Shown here in pieces: positions 1 to 6,821 of a DNA stretch of 8,928 nt (within the stretch, counting starts at the first letter, position 1; each line of letters starts with the position of its first letter). Under the pieces are notes generated by a model. It made no database searches and was not told the DNA's origin. It was given only the letters and a program-made list of their open reading frames with translations. A program made the translations under genes and the position numbers. Source of the stretch: Campylobacterota bacterium (GTDB taxonomy: Bacteria > Campylobacterota > Campylobacteria > Campylobacterales > Sulfurovaceae); the NCBI GenBank assembly GCA_003646505.1, contig QMKT01000069.1, positions 1 through 8,928 of the forward strand. The letters run 5' to 3'.

Positions 1-42
1 GTGATTTGTAAAAATCCAAAACATAAACAAAGACAAGGATAA
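1..42 (+). CDS. rpmJ: 50S ribosomal protein L36, C-terminal end (partial)
   Basis: The first 13 codons in frame 1 read [13 protein letters not shown] followed by TAA at 40-42. This is the characteristic C-terminus of bacterial L36, a 37-38 residue zinc-binding protein of the large ribosomal subunit. The 5' two thirds lie outside the window. The Cys and the His of the visible part are the last two of the usual four zinc ligands, so this is probably the zinc-binding form. The rpmJ-rpsM-rpsK-rpsD-rpoA-rplQ order is the standard bacterial alpha-operon layout, and rpsM starts 2 bp after the stop, which supports the call despite the short length. Confidence 0.93.
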   Translation: MICKNPKHKQRQG

Positions 43-44
43 AC

Positions 45-407
45 ATGGCACGTATTGCAGGTGTTGACTTACCACAAAAGAAGAGAATGGAGTATGCACT
101 TACTTACATTTTTGGTATTGGTTTAAAAACGTCAAGAGATATCTTGACTAGAACAGGTATTGACTATAATACAAGAGCTCATGAACTTACGGATGCACAA
201 GCTGCACAAATTCGTCAAGATATTCAAGAGAACGTTATGGTTGAAGGAGATCTTAGAAAAAAAGTAACTTTGGATATCAAAGCACTTATGGATTTAGGTT
301 CGTACAGAGGTCTTAGACACAGAAGAGGTTTACCTTGTCGTGGACAAAAAACAAAGACAAACGCGCGTACTCGTAAGGGTAAACGTAAAACTGTCGGCGC
401 GGCATAA
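45..407 (+). CDS. rpsM: 30S ribosomal protein S13
   Basis: This 120-residue protein is full length for S13, which sits in the head of the small subunit and contacts the P-site tRNA and the intersubunit bridge to L5. It begins [10 protein letters not shown], the conserved S13 N-terminus. It contains the helix-two-turn-helix region around YIFGIG (residues 21-26) and ends with the basic tail [14 protein letters not shown] (about 99-112), which is nearly invariant in the family. The ATG is preceded by AAGGA at 35-39, inside the end of rpmJ, so translation is probably coupled. Nothing unusual is seen. Confidence 0.98.
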   Translation: MARIAGVDLPQKKRMEYALTYIFGIGLKTSRDILTRTGIDYNTRAHELTDAQAAQIRQDIQENVMVEGDLRKKVTLDIKALMDLGSYRGLRHRRGLPCRGQKTKTNARTRKGKRKTVGAA

Positions 408-420
408 GGAGTAGTTAAAT

Positions 421-795
421 ATGGCTAAGAAAAAAGCAAAAAAAAGTATAGCAAAAGCGGTTGTTTATGTAGCAGCAACTTTTAACAATACTGTAATTAC
501 AGTAACAGATGAAATGGGTAACGTTATCGCTTGGAGTTCTGCAGGAGCACTAGGTTTTAAAGGTTCTAAAAAGTCAACTCCTTTTGCAGCTACTGAAGCA
601 GTGCAAGATGCGATGACTAAAGCAATGGAAAATGGTGTTAAAGAAGTAGGAATTAAAGTTCAAGGTCCTGGTTCTGGTAGAGATACAGCTGTTAAAGCAA
701 TTGGTGCAACTGAAGGTATCCGTGTAACATTCTTAAAAGATATTACACCACTTCCTCACAACGGTTGTAGACCACCTAAGAAAAGAAGGGTATAA
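421..795 (+). CDS. rpsK: 30S ribosomal protein S11
   Basis: This 124-residue protein is S11, a platform protein of the small subunit near the mRNA exit site. The family core is visible as [13 protein letters not shown] (18-30), the [13 protein letters not shown] segment (about 45-57) and the C-terminal [16 protein letters not shown] lysine-rich N-terminus (KKKAKKS) is usual. The Shine-Dalgarno AAGGAG at 406-411 overlaps the rpsM stop codon and lies 9 bp from the ATG. The gene lies 13 bp after rpsM and ends 2 bp before rpsD, so it is part of the same polycistronic message. Confidence 0.98.
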   Translation: MAKKKAKKSIAKAVVYVAATFNNTVITVTDEMGNVIAWSSAGALGFKGSKKSTPFAATEAVQDAMTKAMENGVKEVGIKVQGPGSGRDTAVKAIGATEGIRVTFLKDITPLPHNGCRPPKKRRV

Positions 796-797
796 GC

Positions 798-1424
798 ATG
801 GCAAGATATAGAGGTCCAGTTGAAAGACTAGAAAGAAGACTTGGCGTTGATTTAGGATTAAAAGGCGAGAGAAGACTTGCTGGTAAATCTGCATTAGAAA
901 AAAGACCATATGCTCCAGGGCAACATGGTCAAAGAAGAACAAAGATTTCAGAATATGGTCTTCAACTTCAAGAAAAACAAAAAGCTAAATTTATGTATGG
1001 GGTTTCTGAAAAACAATTTAGAGCACTTTATACAGAAGCAAACTCAAAAGATGGGAATACAGGTTCTATCCTTATCCAACTTCTTGAGCAGAGACTTGAC
1101 AACGTAGTTTATAGAATGGGTTTTGCAACAACTAGAGCGTCTGCTAGACAATTTACAAATCACGGACATGTTCTTGTTGATGGTAAAAGAGTTGATATTC
1201 CTTCATTTAGAGTAAAAGCGGGTCAAAAAATTGAGATCAGAGAGAAAAGTAAAACAAATCCTCAGATTTTAAGAGCAATCGAATTAACTAACCAAACAGG
1301 TATGGTTGAATGGGTTGACATGGATAAAGAAAAACTTTTTGGACTCTTTACTAGAATCCCAGAAAGAGCTGAAATTGCAATCCCAGTTGAAGAGCGTCTA
1401 ATCGTCGAGCTTTACTCTAAATAA
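798..1424 (+). CDS. rpsD: 30S ribosomal protein S4 (zinc-free form)
   Basis: This 208-residue protein is S4, a primary 16S rRNA-binding assembly protein. The N-terminal part starts [16 protein letters not shown], and the S4 RNA-binding domain lies at about residues 98-160 ([20 protein letters not shown], then [15 protein letters not shown]). The N-terminal segment has no cysteines, so this is the C-minus form without the four-Cys zinc site found in some bacterial S4 proteins. In many bacteria S4 is the autogenous repressor of this operon. No S4-binding leader can be judged here because the 5' end of the operon is outside the window. The start codon lies 2 bp after the rpsK stop. Confidence 0.98.
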   Translation: MARYRGPVERLERRLGVDLGLKGERRLAGKSALEKRPYAPGQHGQRRTKISEYGLQLQEKQKAKFMYGVSEKQFRALYTEANSKDGNTGSILIQLLEQRLDNVVYRMGFATTRASARQFTNHGHVLVDGKRVDIPSFRVKAGQKIEIREKSKTNPQILRAIELTNQTGMVEWVDMDKEKLFGLFTRIPERAEIAIPVEERLIVELYSK

Positions 1425-1444
1425 TACATAAGTAAAGGCTATTA

Positions 1445-2446
1445 ATGAGAAAAATTAGAATTGCACCATTTATGCCAACAGAGGTAGAAGTAAATGAGAT
1501 CAGCGCTAACAGTGCTGAGATCATTGCTTATCCTTTTGAGAGTGGTTATGCTGTTACACTTGCGCACCCGTTAAGAAGACTAATTTTAGGATCTTCCATC
1601 GGATATGCACCGATTTCTGTAAAGATTGAAGGTGCTGCACACGAGTTTGACAACATTAGAGGAATGCACGAAGATGTTGCTGTATTTATTATCAATCTTA
1701 AAAACATTCGTTTTAAAATTAAAGACGAGAGTGATAGAATTGAATTAAAATACAGTTTCTCTGGACACAAGGAAGTGACAGCACAAGATCTTAATAATGA
1801 TCAAATTGAAGTAGTGAATGGTGATCTACCACTTGCAACGCTCAATGAAGATGCTCAACTTAACTTTACAGTAGTTATCTCAAAAGGTATTGGTTATGTA
1901 CCAAGTGAAGACCTTAGAGATGATGTTGAAAGTGACAGTATTGCTCTTGATGCCTTTTTTACACCAGTAAGAAAAGCAAATTATAAGATCGAGCCTGTAC
2001 TTGTTGAAGACAACCCTAACTTCGAAAAGATCACATTTGACATTCAAACTGATGGTCAAATTGGTCCGGTTGAAGCATTTACAAATGCATTGGAAGTGAT
2101 GAATAAGCAGCTTTCTGTTTTTAATACGGTACTTGACCTGGATATCAGTACAGCACCGATCAAAAGAAGCAGTGATGATAGCGAACTCAAACCTTTTATG
2201 CAAACAGTAGATAGTCTTGGACTTAGTGCAAGATCATTTAACTCACTTGACAGAGCAGGTATGAAATTCCTTGGAGAATTGGTACTTATGAGTGAACATG
2301 AGATCAAGAATATCAAAAACCTTGGTAAAAAATCTTTAGATGAGATCAATGAATGTCTTGTTGAGAACGGATTTGGCTCAGATTATGAACTCGCAGATGT
2401 TACAAGAATTAATCTTGTAAAGAAAATAGAACAACTTAAAGCGTAA
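1445..2446 (+). CDS. rpoA: DNA-directed RNA polymerase subunit alpha
   Basis: This 333-residue protein is the alpha subunit, which nucleates polymerase assembly through its N-terminal domain and contacts UP elements and activators through its C-terminal domain. The N-terminal domain carries GYAVTLAHPLRRLILGS (34-50). The C-terminal domain begins near residue 255. R263, N266 and the pair K295/K296 correspond, by a constant offset of 2, to E. coli R265, N268 and K297/K298, which bind the DNA minor groove. UP-element recognition should therefore be retained. AAAGG at 1434-1438 is a fair ribosome binding site. The gene lies 20 bp after rpsD and is followed by an unusually long 84-bp gap before rplQ. 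Confidence 0.98.
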   Translation: MRKIRIAPFMPTEVEVNEISANSAEIIAYPFESGYAVTLAHPLRRLILGSSIGYAPISVKIEGAAHEFDNIRGMHEDVAVFIINLKNIRFKIKDESDRIELKYSFSGHKEVTAQDLNNDQIEVVNGDLPLATLNEDAQLNFTVVISKGIGYVPSEDLRDDVESDSIALDAFFTPVRKANYKIEPVLVEDNPNFEKITFDIQTDGQIGPVEAFTNALEVMNKQLSVFNTVLDLDISTAPIKRSSDDSELKPFMQTVDSLGLSARSFNSLDRAGMKFLGELVLMSEHEIKNIKNLGKKSLDEINECLVENGFGSDYELADVTRINLVKKIEQLKA

Positions 2447-2476
2447 GCTTTAGGTTTAACTTTAGTGAGAGGAAGT

Positions 2477-2499
2477 GAGATTGGGCTTTGCCCATTCTC
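2477..2499 (+). other. Stem-loop in the rpoA-rplQ gap
   Basis: GAGATTGGGC (2477-2486), loop TTT, then GCCCATTCTC (2490-2499) form a stem of 10 positions with one T-T mismatch. One more T-A pair is possible outside it. No T tract follows; the next bases are AAAGAGACTTA, so a strong intrinsic terminator is unlikely. It lies 31 bp upstream of the rplQ ATG. It may be an RNA-processing or stability element, or it may tune rplQ expression relative to rpoA. The pairing is seen directly; the role is inferred. Confidence 0.6.
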
Positions 2500-2530
2500 A
2501 AAGAGACTTACGTATATATAAAGGACGAAC

Positions 2531-2881
2531 ATGAGACATAAGCATGGTTACCGTAAATTAAACAGAACGTCTTCTCATAGAGCAGCGCTTCTTAAAAACC
2601 TTTCTATTGCTTTAACAAAAGAAGGTAGAATTGAGACTACATTGCCAAAAGCCAAAGAGCTTAGAAGCTACTATGAAAAATTGATCACAAAAGCATCGAC
2701 TGGTGATTTTAATGCACATAGAGCAATTTTTGCAATGTTACAACATAAAGAGTGTACAAATACAATTGTAAACGAAATCGCACCAAAGTATGCAGATAGA
2801 AATGGTGGATATACAAGAATTATTAAAACTCGTATGAGAAAAGGTGATGCAGCACCTATGGCAATTATCGAACTCGTATAA
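2531..2881 (+). CDS. rplQ: 50S ribosomal protein L17
   Basis: This 116-residue protein is L17, a large-subunit protein near the peptide exit tunnel. The N-terminus [20 protein letters not shown] is the family signature. The segments [19 protein letters not shown] (28-46) and [20 protein letters not shown] (92-111) are also strongly conserved. Its length matches the short bacterial form. AAGGA at 2521-2525 lies 5 bp before the ATG. It is the last gene of the ribosomal operon, 84 bp after rpoA and just before an intrinsic terminator. Confidence 0.98.
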   Translation: MRHKHGYRKLNRTSSHRAALLKNLSIALTKEGRIETTLPKAKELRSYYEKLITKASTGDFNAHRAIFAMLQHKECTNTIVNEIAPKYADRNGGYTRIIKTRMRKGDAAPMAIIELV

Positions 2882-2898
2882 TTACCGCACACCTTTCC

Positions 2899-2935
2899 GT
2901 ATTTCAAGGCTTTGCCTTGGATACTTCTTCTTAAT
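2899..2935 (+). terminator. Rho-independent terminator after rplQ
   Basis: CAAGGC (2905-2910), loop TTT and GCCTTG (2914-2919) form a perfect 6-bp stem. A T-G wobble, one bulged T and the arms GTAT (2899-2902) and ATAC (2921-2924) extend it to about 11 pairs. It is followed by the T-rich stretch TTCTTCTTAATT. It starts 18 bp after the rplQ stop, so it very probably ends the ribosomal transcript. Its apex GGCTTTGCC is identical to the apex of the hairpin before rplQ. Confidence 0.8.
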
Positions 2936-2972
2936 TATTGAAAACATTTTTACACAAATCTTCCCCTTACCA

Positions 2973-3001
2973 TTGACAAAATAACACTTTTAGTGTATAA
3001 C
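2973..3001 (+). promoter_or_regulatory. sigma70-type promoter upstream of nfu (distal)
   Basis: TTGACA (2973-2978) and TATAAC (2996-3001) are separated by 17 bp, a near-consensus housekeeping promoter. The spacer contains a short inverted repeat, ACACT-TTT-AGTGT (2984-2996), which could bind a regulator but is too short to be sure. A transcript from here would carry a leader of roughly 85-90 nt before the TTG start of nfu. Confidence 0.65.
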
Positions 3002-3039
3002 TCGGTTAAGATAAATAGTGGGAAAATTTACTATGATTT

Positions 3040-3048
3040 TGCTATAAT
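3040..3048 (+). promoter_or_regulatory. Extended -10 promoter upstream of nfu (proximal)
   Basis: TGCTATAAT at 3040-3048 is a perfect extended -10 element. No -35 box is visible, which is usual for housekeeping promoters in Campylobacterota, where AT-rich periodicity replaces it. Transcription would begin near 3055, giving a leader of about 40 nt. With the distal promoter it would form a tandem pair for the nfu-TPR-murE unit. Confidence 0.6.
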
Positions 3049-3095
3049 AATATGAATAAGACATCCAATGTGAGATGTAAATGTAAGGATATAGA

Positions 3096-3374
3096 TTGAT
3101 ACCATTTTCAGATGAAGAGTTAGAACCAGCAGTAATGAGTGTGATAGAAAAAGTAAGACCTTCTATTAAACTTGATGGAGGAGACATTGCCTTGATTTCT
3201 ATTCAAGATGGGAAAGTCTATGTACAGCTTCAGGGTGCTTGTGTAGGATGTGGCTCTTCTGGAACTACCATTAAGTTTGGTGTAGAGAGACAAATGCAAA
3301 CTTTGATACATCCAGAGATCACCGTTATGAACGTACCGGCAGGATTTGAAAATAAATTGGACCAGTTAGGTTAA
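3096..3374 (+). CDS. nfu: Nfu-type (NifU C-terminal domain) Fe-S cluster carrier, TTG start
   Basis: This 92-residue protein consists of a single NifU C-terminal (Nfu) domain. Such domains bind a [4Fe-4S] cluster, usually at a homodimer interface, and pass it to apo-enzymes in the cytoplasm. The signature is complete: RPSIKLDGGDIALI (21-34), then GACVGC with C49 and C52, then SSGTTIKFGVE. The start is TTG at 3096. An in-frame TAA at 3084-3086 rules out anything longer, AAGGAT at 3085-3090 is 5 bp upstream, and the next ATG (codon 14) would cut into the domain. The next gene starts 1 bp after the stop. As I recall, H. pylori and C. jejuni have the same Nfu - small protein - MurE order. A rare start codon may keep its level low. 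Confidence 0.93.
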   Translation: MIPFSDEELEPAVMSVIEKVRPSIKLDGGDIALISIQDGKVYVQLQGACVGCGSSGTTIKFGVERQMQTLIHPEITVMNVPAGFENKLDQLG

Positions 3375-3375
3375 T

Positions 3376-3954
3376 ATGAGTAAGGTAAACCAAGATTTGT
3401 TGCTGCAACGGGCTGAACATGCATTTCTGAAGGGAGACTTTGTCAATGCTTTAAGAAGTTATGGACTTATTTTAAAAGATTATCCTTCTTTAGATGAAGC
3501 AAAAGTGGGTGTTTACTTAAGTGACCTGGGCATAGAGAGTGAAGAAGAAGCGCAGGCATTATTTGATTATTATCAGGTGATCAAGAGTGAAAAAGAGAAT
3601 GCTGTAGATATTATCGATGGGCTTCTTGAAACATTAGACACTTCGAAGCATCAATTGGAAGAGCGTTTGCTTCAACCTATGGAAGAGCAAGTGGAATATG
3701 GTGACGGTATCCGTTATAGTGACTTTATGGACTTAGTTAAGGACAGGGGAAGCTTTAAACAAACTTTTGAAGATATTATGTTCTCAACCAAAGTGGTGAT
3801 CAGCAATAAAGATGAATTTATGCATTTTGTGAAACAGTTGTCTGCAGAGGGCTTTGATGAAATGGCACTGGGGTATCTGGATGCCTCAATAAGCCTGTTT
3901 GGGAATGATCAGGATATCCTTGCCCTTTATCATGTTGTAAGTGGTATTAAATAG
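3376..3954 (+). CDS. TPR-like conserved protein of unknown function
   Basis: This 192-residue acidic, helical, soluble protein has no signal peptide or membrane segment. Residues about 6-45 fit one tetratricopeptide-like helix pair (RAEHAFLKGDFVNALRSYGL, then an aspartate/glutamate-rich turn). Residues about 157-190 (DEMALGYLDASISLFGND) look like another. The middle (60-110) is rich in Glu and Gln and probably helical or coiled. I recognise it only by position, as the small protein between Nfu and MurE in Campylobacterota. It lies 1 bp after nfu, and the last base of its TAG stop is the first base of the murE GTG, so the three genes are translationally linked. A scaffold or adaptor role is plausible for a TPR fold but unproven. 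No catalytic motif is seen. Confidence 0.88.
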   Translation: MSKVNQDLLLQRAEHAFLKGDFVNALRSYGLILKDYPSLDEAKVGVYLSDLGIESEEEAQALFDYYQVIKSEKENAVDIIDGLLETLDTSKHQLEERLLQPMEEQVEYGDGIRYSDFMDLVKDRGSFKQTFEDIMFSTKVVISNKDEFMHFVKQLSAEGFDEMALGYLDASISLFGNDQDILALYHVVSGIK

Positions 3955-5243
3955 TGAAATTAGACTTTCAAAAAGATGGTTATCACTTTCTAAGTGATGA
4001 TACAAGTAAACTTGATGAGAAAACACTTTTTCTTAAAACAGCCCAAAACACTGCGTATTATGATACATTAGAATCTAAGCCCAAAATGATATCAGTAGAA
4101 GATCTCATTACATATTGGGACCTTCAGAAGATGAAAGTTGTGGGTGTTACCGGAACCAATGGTAAAACGACCGTAACAGCAGCGATATACTCTTTTCTAT
4201 TGGATCTTGATGAGAAACCTGCCTTGCAGGGAACAAGAGGGCTATTCGCCCAAGAGAAGCGGATAGAAGATAAGAGTATGACTACGCCTTCTATCCTGGA
4301 AACACTGCACAATATGAAGCAGACCATGGACTTGGGATGTAATTACTTCATAATGGAAGTCAGTTCTCATGCGATAGACCAGAAACGTATAGAAGGACTT
4401 GTCTTTGCTCTGAAAGTACATACTAATGTCACTTCTGATCATTTGGATTATCATGGTACAGTAGAAGAGTATAGACGGGTTAAGAGTCTCTTTTTTGCAG
4501 ATGAGTCACCTAAACTTCTGAATAAAGATGATCTAAAAAATATAACCTACAATCCTAATGGTGCACAGAGTTATGGTGTGGATGAGCCTGCAACCTTTAA
4601 AGTACAGGCCTTTTCTCTGCTTCACGGGATCACTGCCGGTATCAAGCATTTACAAACCGAAGCAACGTTTCACTCCCCGATGGTTGGACTTTTTAACCTT
4701 TTTAATCTCATGGCGGCCATAGGTTCTGTACAGATGCTCACGGGCAGGAATATTGAAGAGATCTGCGAAGTAGTAGAATACTTTGCCGGTGTTTCAGGAC
4801 GTATGGAAGTGGTTTCCCGTGACCCTCTTGTTATCGTAGATTTTGCCCATACAGATGATGGCATGCATGCTGTCCTGGAATCGATGAAAGACAGAGACAT
4901 TTCGGTTGTCTTTGGTGCAGGAGGGAATAGAGATAAAGAGAAGCGACCTCGTATGGGCGCTGTTGCAGGAAGATATGCTAATAAGATCTATGTGACAAGC
5001 GATAACCCGCGTGACGAAGTAGCAGAATATATTCTTGAAGATATTTTAGTTGGTTTACATGGTAAAGACAACGTGACTGCATGTCCTGATAGACGACTTG
5101 CGATAAAATTAGCCCTTGATGCCCTTGAAGAGAATGAAGTACTTCTTATTCTTGGTAAGGGAGATGAAGACTATCAGGAAATTAAAGGCGTAAAACATTC
5201 TTTTGATGACAGGGAAGTGGTAAGAGAACTTCTTTCTCTCTAA
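3954..5243 (+). CDS. murE: UDP-N-acetylmuramoyl-tripeptide synthetase MurE (meso-diaminopimelate-adding)
   Basis: MurE adds the third residue to UDP-MurNAc-L-Ala-D-Glu with ATP in cytoplasmic peptidoglycan synthesis. In the 429 residues one sees the ATP loop GVTGTNGKTT (64-73), EVSSHA (135-140), TNVTSDHLDYHGT (157-169), K177 at the site of the carbamylated lysine (E. coli K224), GRME (282-285) and DNPRDE (350-355). The DNPR motif marks specificity for meso-diaminopimelate rather than lysine. The protein is shorter than the E. coli enzyme (495 residues) because only about 60 residues precede the ATP loop, so the UDP-binding N-terminal domain is trimmed. The segments DFAHTDDGM and GKGDEDYQ differ by one residue each from the commoner HTPD and GKGHEDYQ. 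Start GTG at 3954 overlaps the upstream TAG by 1 bp. Confidence 0.95.
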   Translation: MKLDFQKDGYHFLSDDTSKLDEKTLFLKTAQNTAYYDTLESKPKMISVEDLITYWDLQKMKVVGVTGTNGKTTVTAAIYSFLLDLDEKPALQGTRGLFAQEKRIEDKSMTTPSILETLHNMKQTMDLGCNYFIMEVSSHAIDQKRIEGLVFALKVHTNVTSDHLDYHGTVEEYRRVKSLFFADESPKLLNKDDLKNITYNPNGAQSYGVDEPATFKVQAFSLLHGITAGIKHLQTEATFHSPMVGLFNLFNLMAAIGSVQMLTGRNIEEICEVVEYFAGVSGRMEVVSRDPLVIVDFAHTDDGMHAVLESMKDRDISVVFGAGGNRDKEKRPRMGAVAGRYANKIYVTSDNPRDEVAEYILEDILVGLHGKDNVTACPDRRLAIKLALDALEENEVLLILGKGDEDYQEIKGVKHSFDDREVVRELLSL

Positions 5244-5263
5244 AACACTTCTTCTATTTAGAG
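5238..5263. terminator. Weak inverted repeat between convergent murE and the membrane-protein gene
   Basis: CTCTAAA (5238-5244) and TTTAGAG (5257-5263) form a 7-bp perfect stem around a 12-nt loop, overlapping the murE stop codon and filling the 27-bp gap between the convergent genes. It is the only candidate for a shared bidirectional terminator here. The stem is AT-rich, the loop is large and there is no clean T tract on either strand, so the call is weak. Confidence 0.3.
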
Positions 5264-5270
5264 TACTTAT

Positions 5271-6557
5271 TTAATACATACTTCCCATATTAAATTTTTT
5301 TCCTGTCTTTTGTGTTTTTCTGTAAAGTAGATGTGCATTGACAACCTGATATCCTGCCCATCCAAATGAAAGAATGGTCAATAGCCCTGCTAAAAATATG
5401 AGTTGTGGGATGAAAATGGCAAAAATAAAAGTGACAATAGTTGCTGTATGAATGTAAAGATGTTTCATCATCATTTTTGGATGAATGATCTGGTGCATCA
5501 TGGGTGGAGATATATAGCCTTGAGAGTTGAGGTGAAACCATGTTAAAAAAGGTACGATCTTGTAAAACATAGCAAAAACGATGCTAAGTCCAAATGAGCT
5601 AAATGCAATATAAGAAAGAGCTTTGATCGGATCGTAGTCTATAAAAAGTGTGAGCAGAAGTGATAACATACTTAGCAATAAAGAGCTAAGTCCTAAACGC
5701 CAAAACCATACAGTGGCATCTGTAAGAGGACGTTTACGTTGTGTAAATCGTTTAAGTGTCAACACTGCGTAACTTCCTAGAAGTAATGCTAGAAGGATAT
5801 CAGCCAGCAGCCAGATACTTGGATAAAATATGCCCACAAGAGATGCGAGCAGAAGAAGTATAAAAAGTGTTGCGGGCATATAGTTAAGAAAAAGTTTTGG
5901 GAAAGGCGGGGTTACATAAAACATCTCTATCACCTGAAAAGAAATAGAGATGATCAGTAAGGCTATCCATCCATAAAGTCCAAAAGAATAATGTGCTTCT
6001 TTGATATGACTATAAGCGGAACCTTCTGTGACTCCAGCAAGTGTGCCAGTCAAATAAAGTGCAAATAGCACAGCAATACCCAAAGAGAGAAGTGTATAGG
6101 TAGTACCTTTTGATGTAGAGGTATGGTTCTCAAGGGAAAAAAGATTTTTTAACAGGATGACGATAATGCCTAAAAGAGAACCTCCCAGTAAAACAGAAGC
6201 CAATAAAAATAACCACGAAACAGTAGTCAATTTAAATGCAAAAAGTAAAGCAATAATACCGACTATGAAAGGGTACAGTAATAGGTTTGCTTTGAGATCA
6301 GGTGAAGTGAGCTTAATACCTGCGATCACAGGTAACATTTGAAACAATGCACCAAACATAAAAGAGAGCATTACCCCAAGTGTAAGAGTGTGTGTGAGTA
6401 TGATAGCTTCTGTGCTGTGTGCATTGAAGATAGTCTCTTGAAAAAATAAGACAAATAATCCTGAGAGTATGCCAAACAGTGCTCCTACAAAGAAAAAACG
6501 AAAGACAACAAAGATAGGTGGAGCTTGATCCAACGAGAGTCCATTTTGATTAAGCAT
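5271..6557 (-). CDS. Twelve-span membrane protein resembling a haem-copper oxidase subunit I / NnrS-type protein
   Basis: The 428 residues form about twelve hydrophobic spans (roughly 15-40, 52-78, 90-109, 112-137, 154-175, 191-213, 225-245, 247-268, 282-307, 316-338, 366-385, 386-410). This is the topology of haem-copper oxidase catalytic subunits and NnrS proteins. THTLTLG with H56 at the start of span 2, followed by ALFQMLPVIAG, and AHYSFGLYGW with H189 at the start of span 6 resemble motifs of these superfamilies. The full set of six His ligands of a true oxidase is not seen, so catalytic O2 reduction is unlikely. Basic loops at about 269-276 (KRFTQRKR) and the C-terminus predict both ends in the cytoplasm. 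A His/Met-rich loop at 353-370 follows span 10. Its ATG overlaps the end of the DUF2249 gene by 8 bp. Whether it binds haem is inferred. Confidence 0.85.
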   Translation of the reverse strand: MLNQNGLSLDQAPPIFVVFRFFFVGALFGILSGLFVLFFQETIFNAHSTEAIILTHTLTLGVMLSFMFGALFQMLPVIAGIKLTSPDLKANLLLYPFIVGIIALLFAFKLTTVSWLFLLASVLLGGSLLGIIVILLKNLFSLENHTSTSKGTTYTLLSLGIAVLFALYLTGTLAGVTEGSAYSHIKEAHYSFGLYGWIALLIISISFQVIEMFYVTPPFPKLFLNYMPATLFILLLLASLVGIFYPSIWLLADILLALLLGSYAVLTLKRFTQRKRPLTDATVWFWRLGLSSLLLSMLSLLLTLFIDYDPIKALSYIAFSSFGLSIVFAMFYKIVPFLTWFHLNSQGYISPPMMHQIIHPKMMMKHLYIHTATIVTFIFAIFIPQLIFLAGLLTILSFGWAGYQVVNAHLLYRKTQKTGKKFNMGSMY

Positions 6558-6810
6558 TTAAAAAATCGCTTAAGTCTATTGTATTGTTCTTGCAGATAAG
6601 AATATGCCATTGGTTATTTTCATCTTCTTGGGTCAAGACCTTGAGAAGATGTCCTTTTGCCAAATCTATCAGGGGTAGAGGGTTTTTTCGGTGCAACATG
6701 TACAGATAAGAGTTGTCATCCAGTGACTGTATGATTTTCATAGCTTTCTCCAGGGGTTCTGGGTGTTCCATCTCCCTGGCATCAAGATATATTTTTTTAA
6801 ATTCTGGCAT
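6550..6810 (-). CDS. DUF2249 domain protein (TusA-like fold)
   Basis: This 86-residue protein matches the DUF2249 pattern: a strand plus helix YLDAREMEHPEPLEKAM (8-24), a short linker, then YMLHRKNPLPL (37-47) and a C-terminal WHILI strand (68-72). The fold is that of TusA sulphur carriers, but at the place of the TusA Cys-Pro-x-Pro motif it has H16-P17-E18-P19. The persulphide-carrying cysteine is thus replaced by histidine, and the only Cys is C73. A TusA-type sulphur-transfer role is therefore unlikely; metal or haem ligation by H16/H40 is speculation. DUF2249 proteins are often found next to, or fused with, haemerythrin domains, as here. The gene lies 11 bp after the haemerythrin gene and overlaps the membrane-protein gene by 8 bp, ATGCTTAA. 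The ribosome binding site is weak. Confidence 0.85.
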   Translation of the reverse strand: MPEFKKIYLDAREMEHPEPLEKAMKIIQSLDDNSYLYMLHRKNPLPLIDLAKGHLLKVLTQEDENNQWHILICKNNTIDLSDFLNA

Positions 6811-6821
6811 AAGAAAGCTTT

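Noticed and set aside
910..1107. 65-residue plus-strand frame inside rpsD
   Set aside because: It is an out-of-frame shadow of the rpsD coding sequence with a lysine- and glutamine-rich, uninformative translation.
1880..2349. Two overlapping minus-strand frames within rpoA
   Set aside because: They are antisense to rpoA, which is complete and well conserved here; no independent start signals are evident.
5223..5239. AGAGAA-N5-TTCTCT hairpin as the murE terminator
   Set aside because: It lies within the last murE codons, has only six weak pairs and no T tract after it.
5271..6557. Membrane protein as a functional terminal oxidase or NO reductase
   Set aside because: The paired histidines and the span-10 His-x-His expected for a CuB or FeB and haem site are not present.
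6550..6810. DUF2249 protein as a TusA sulphur carrier
   Set aside because: The essential cysteine of the Cys-Pro-x-Pro motif is a histidine here.
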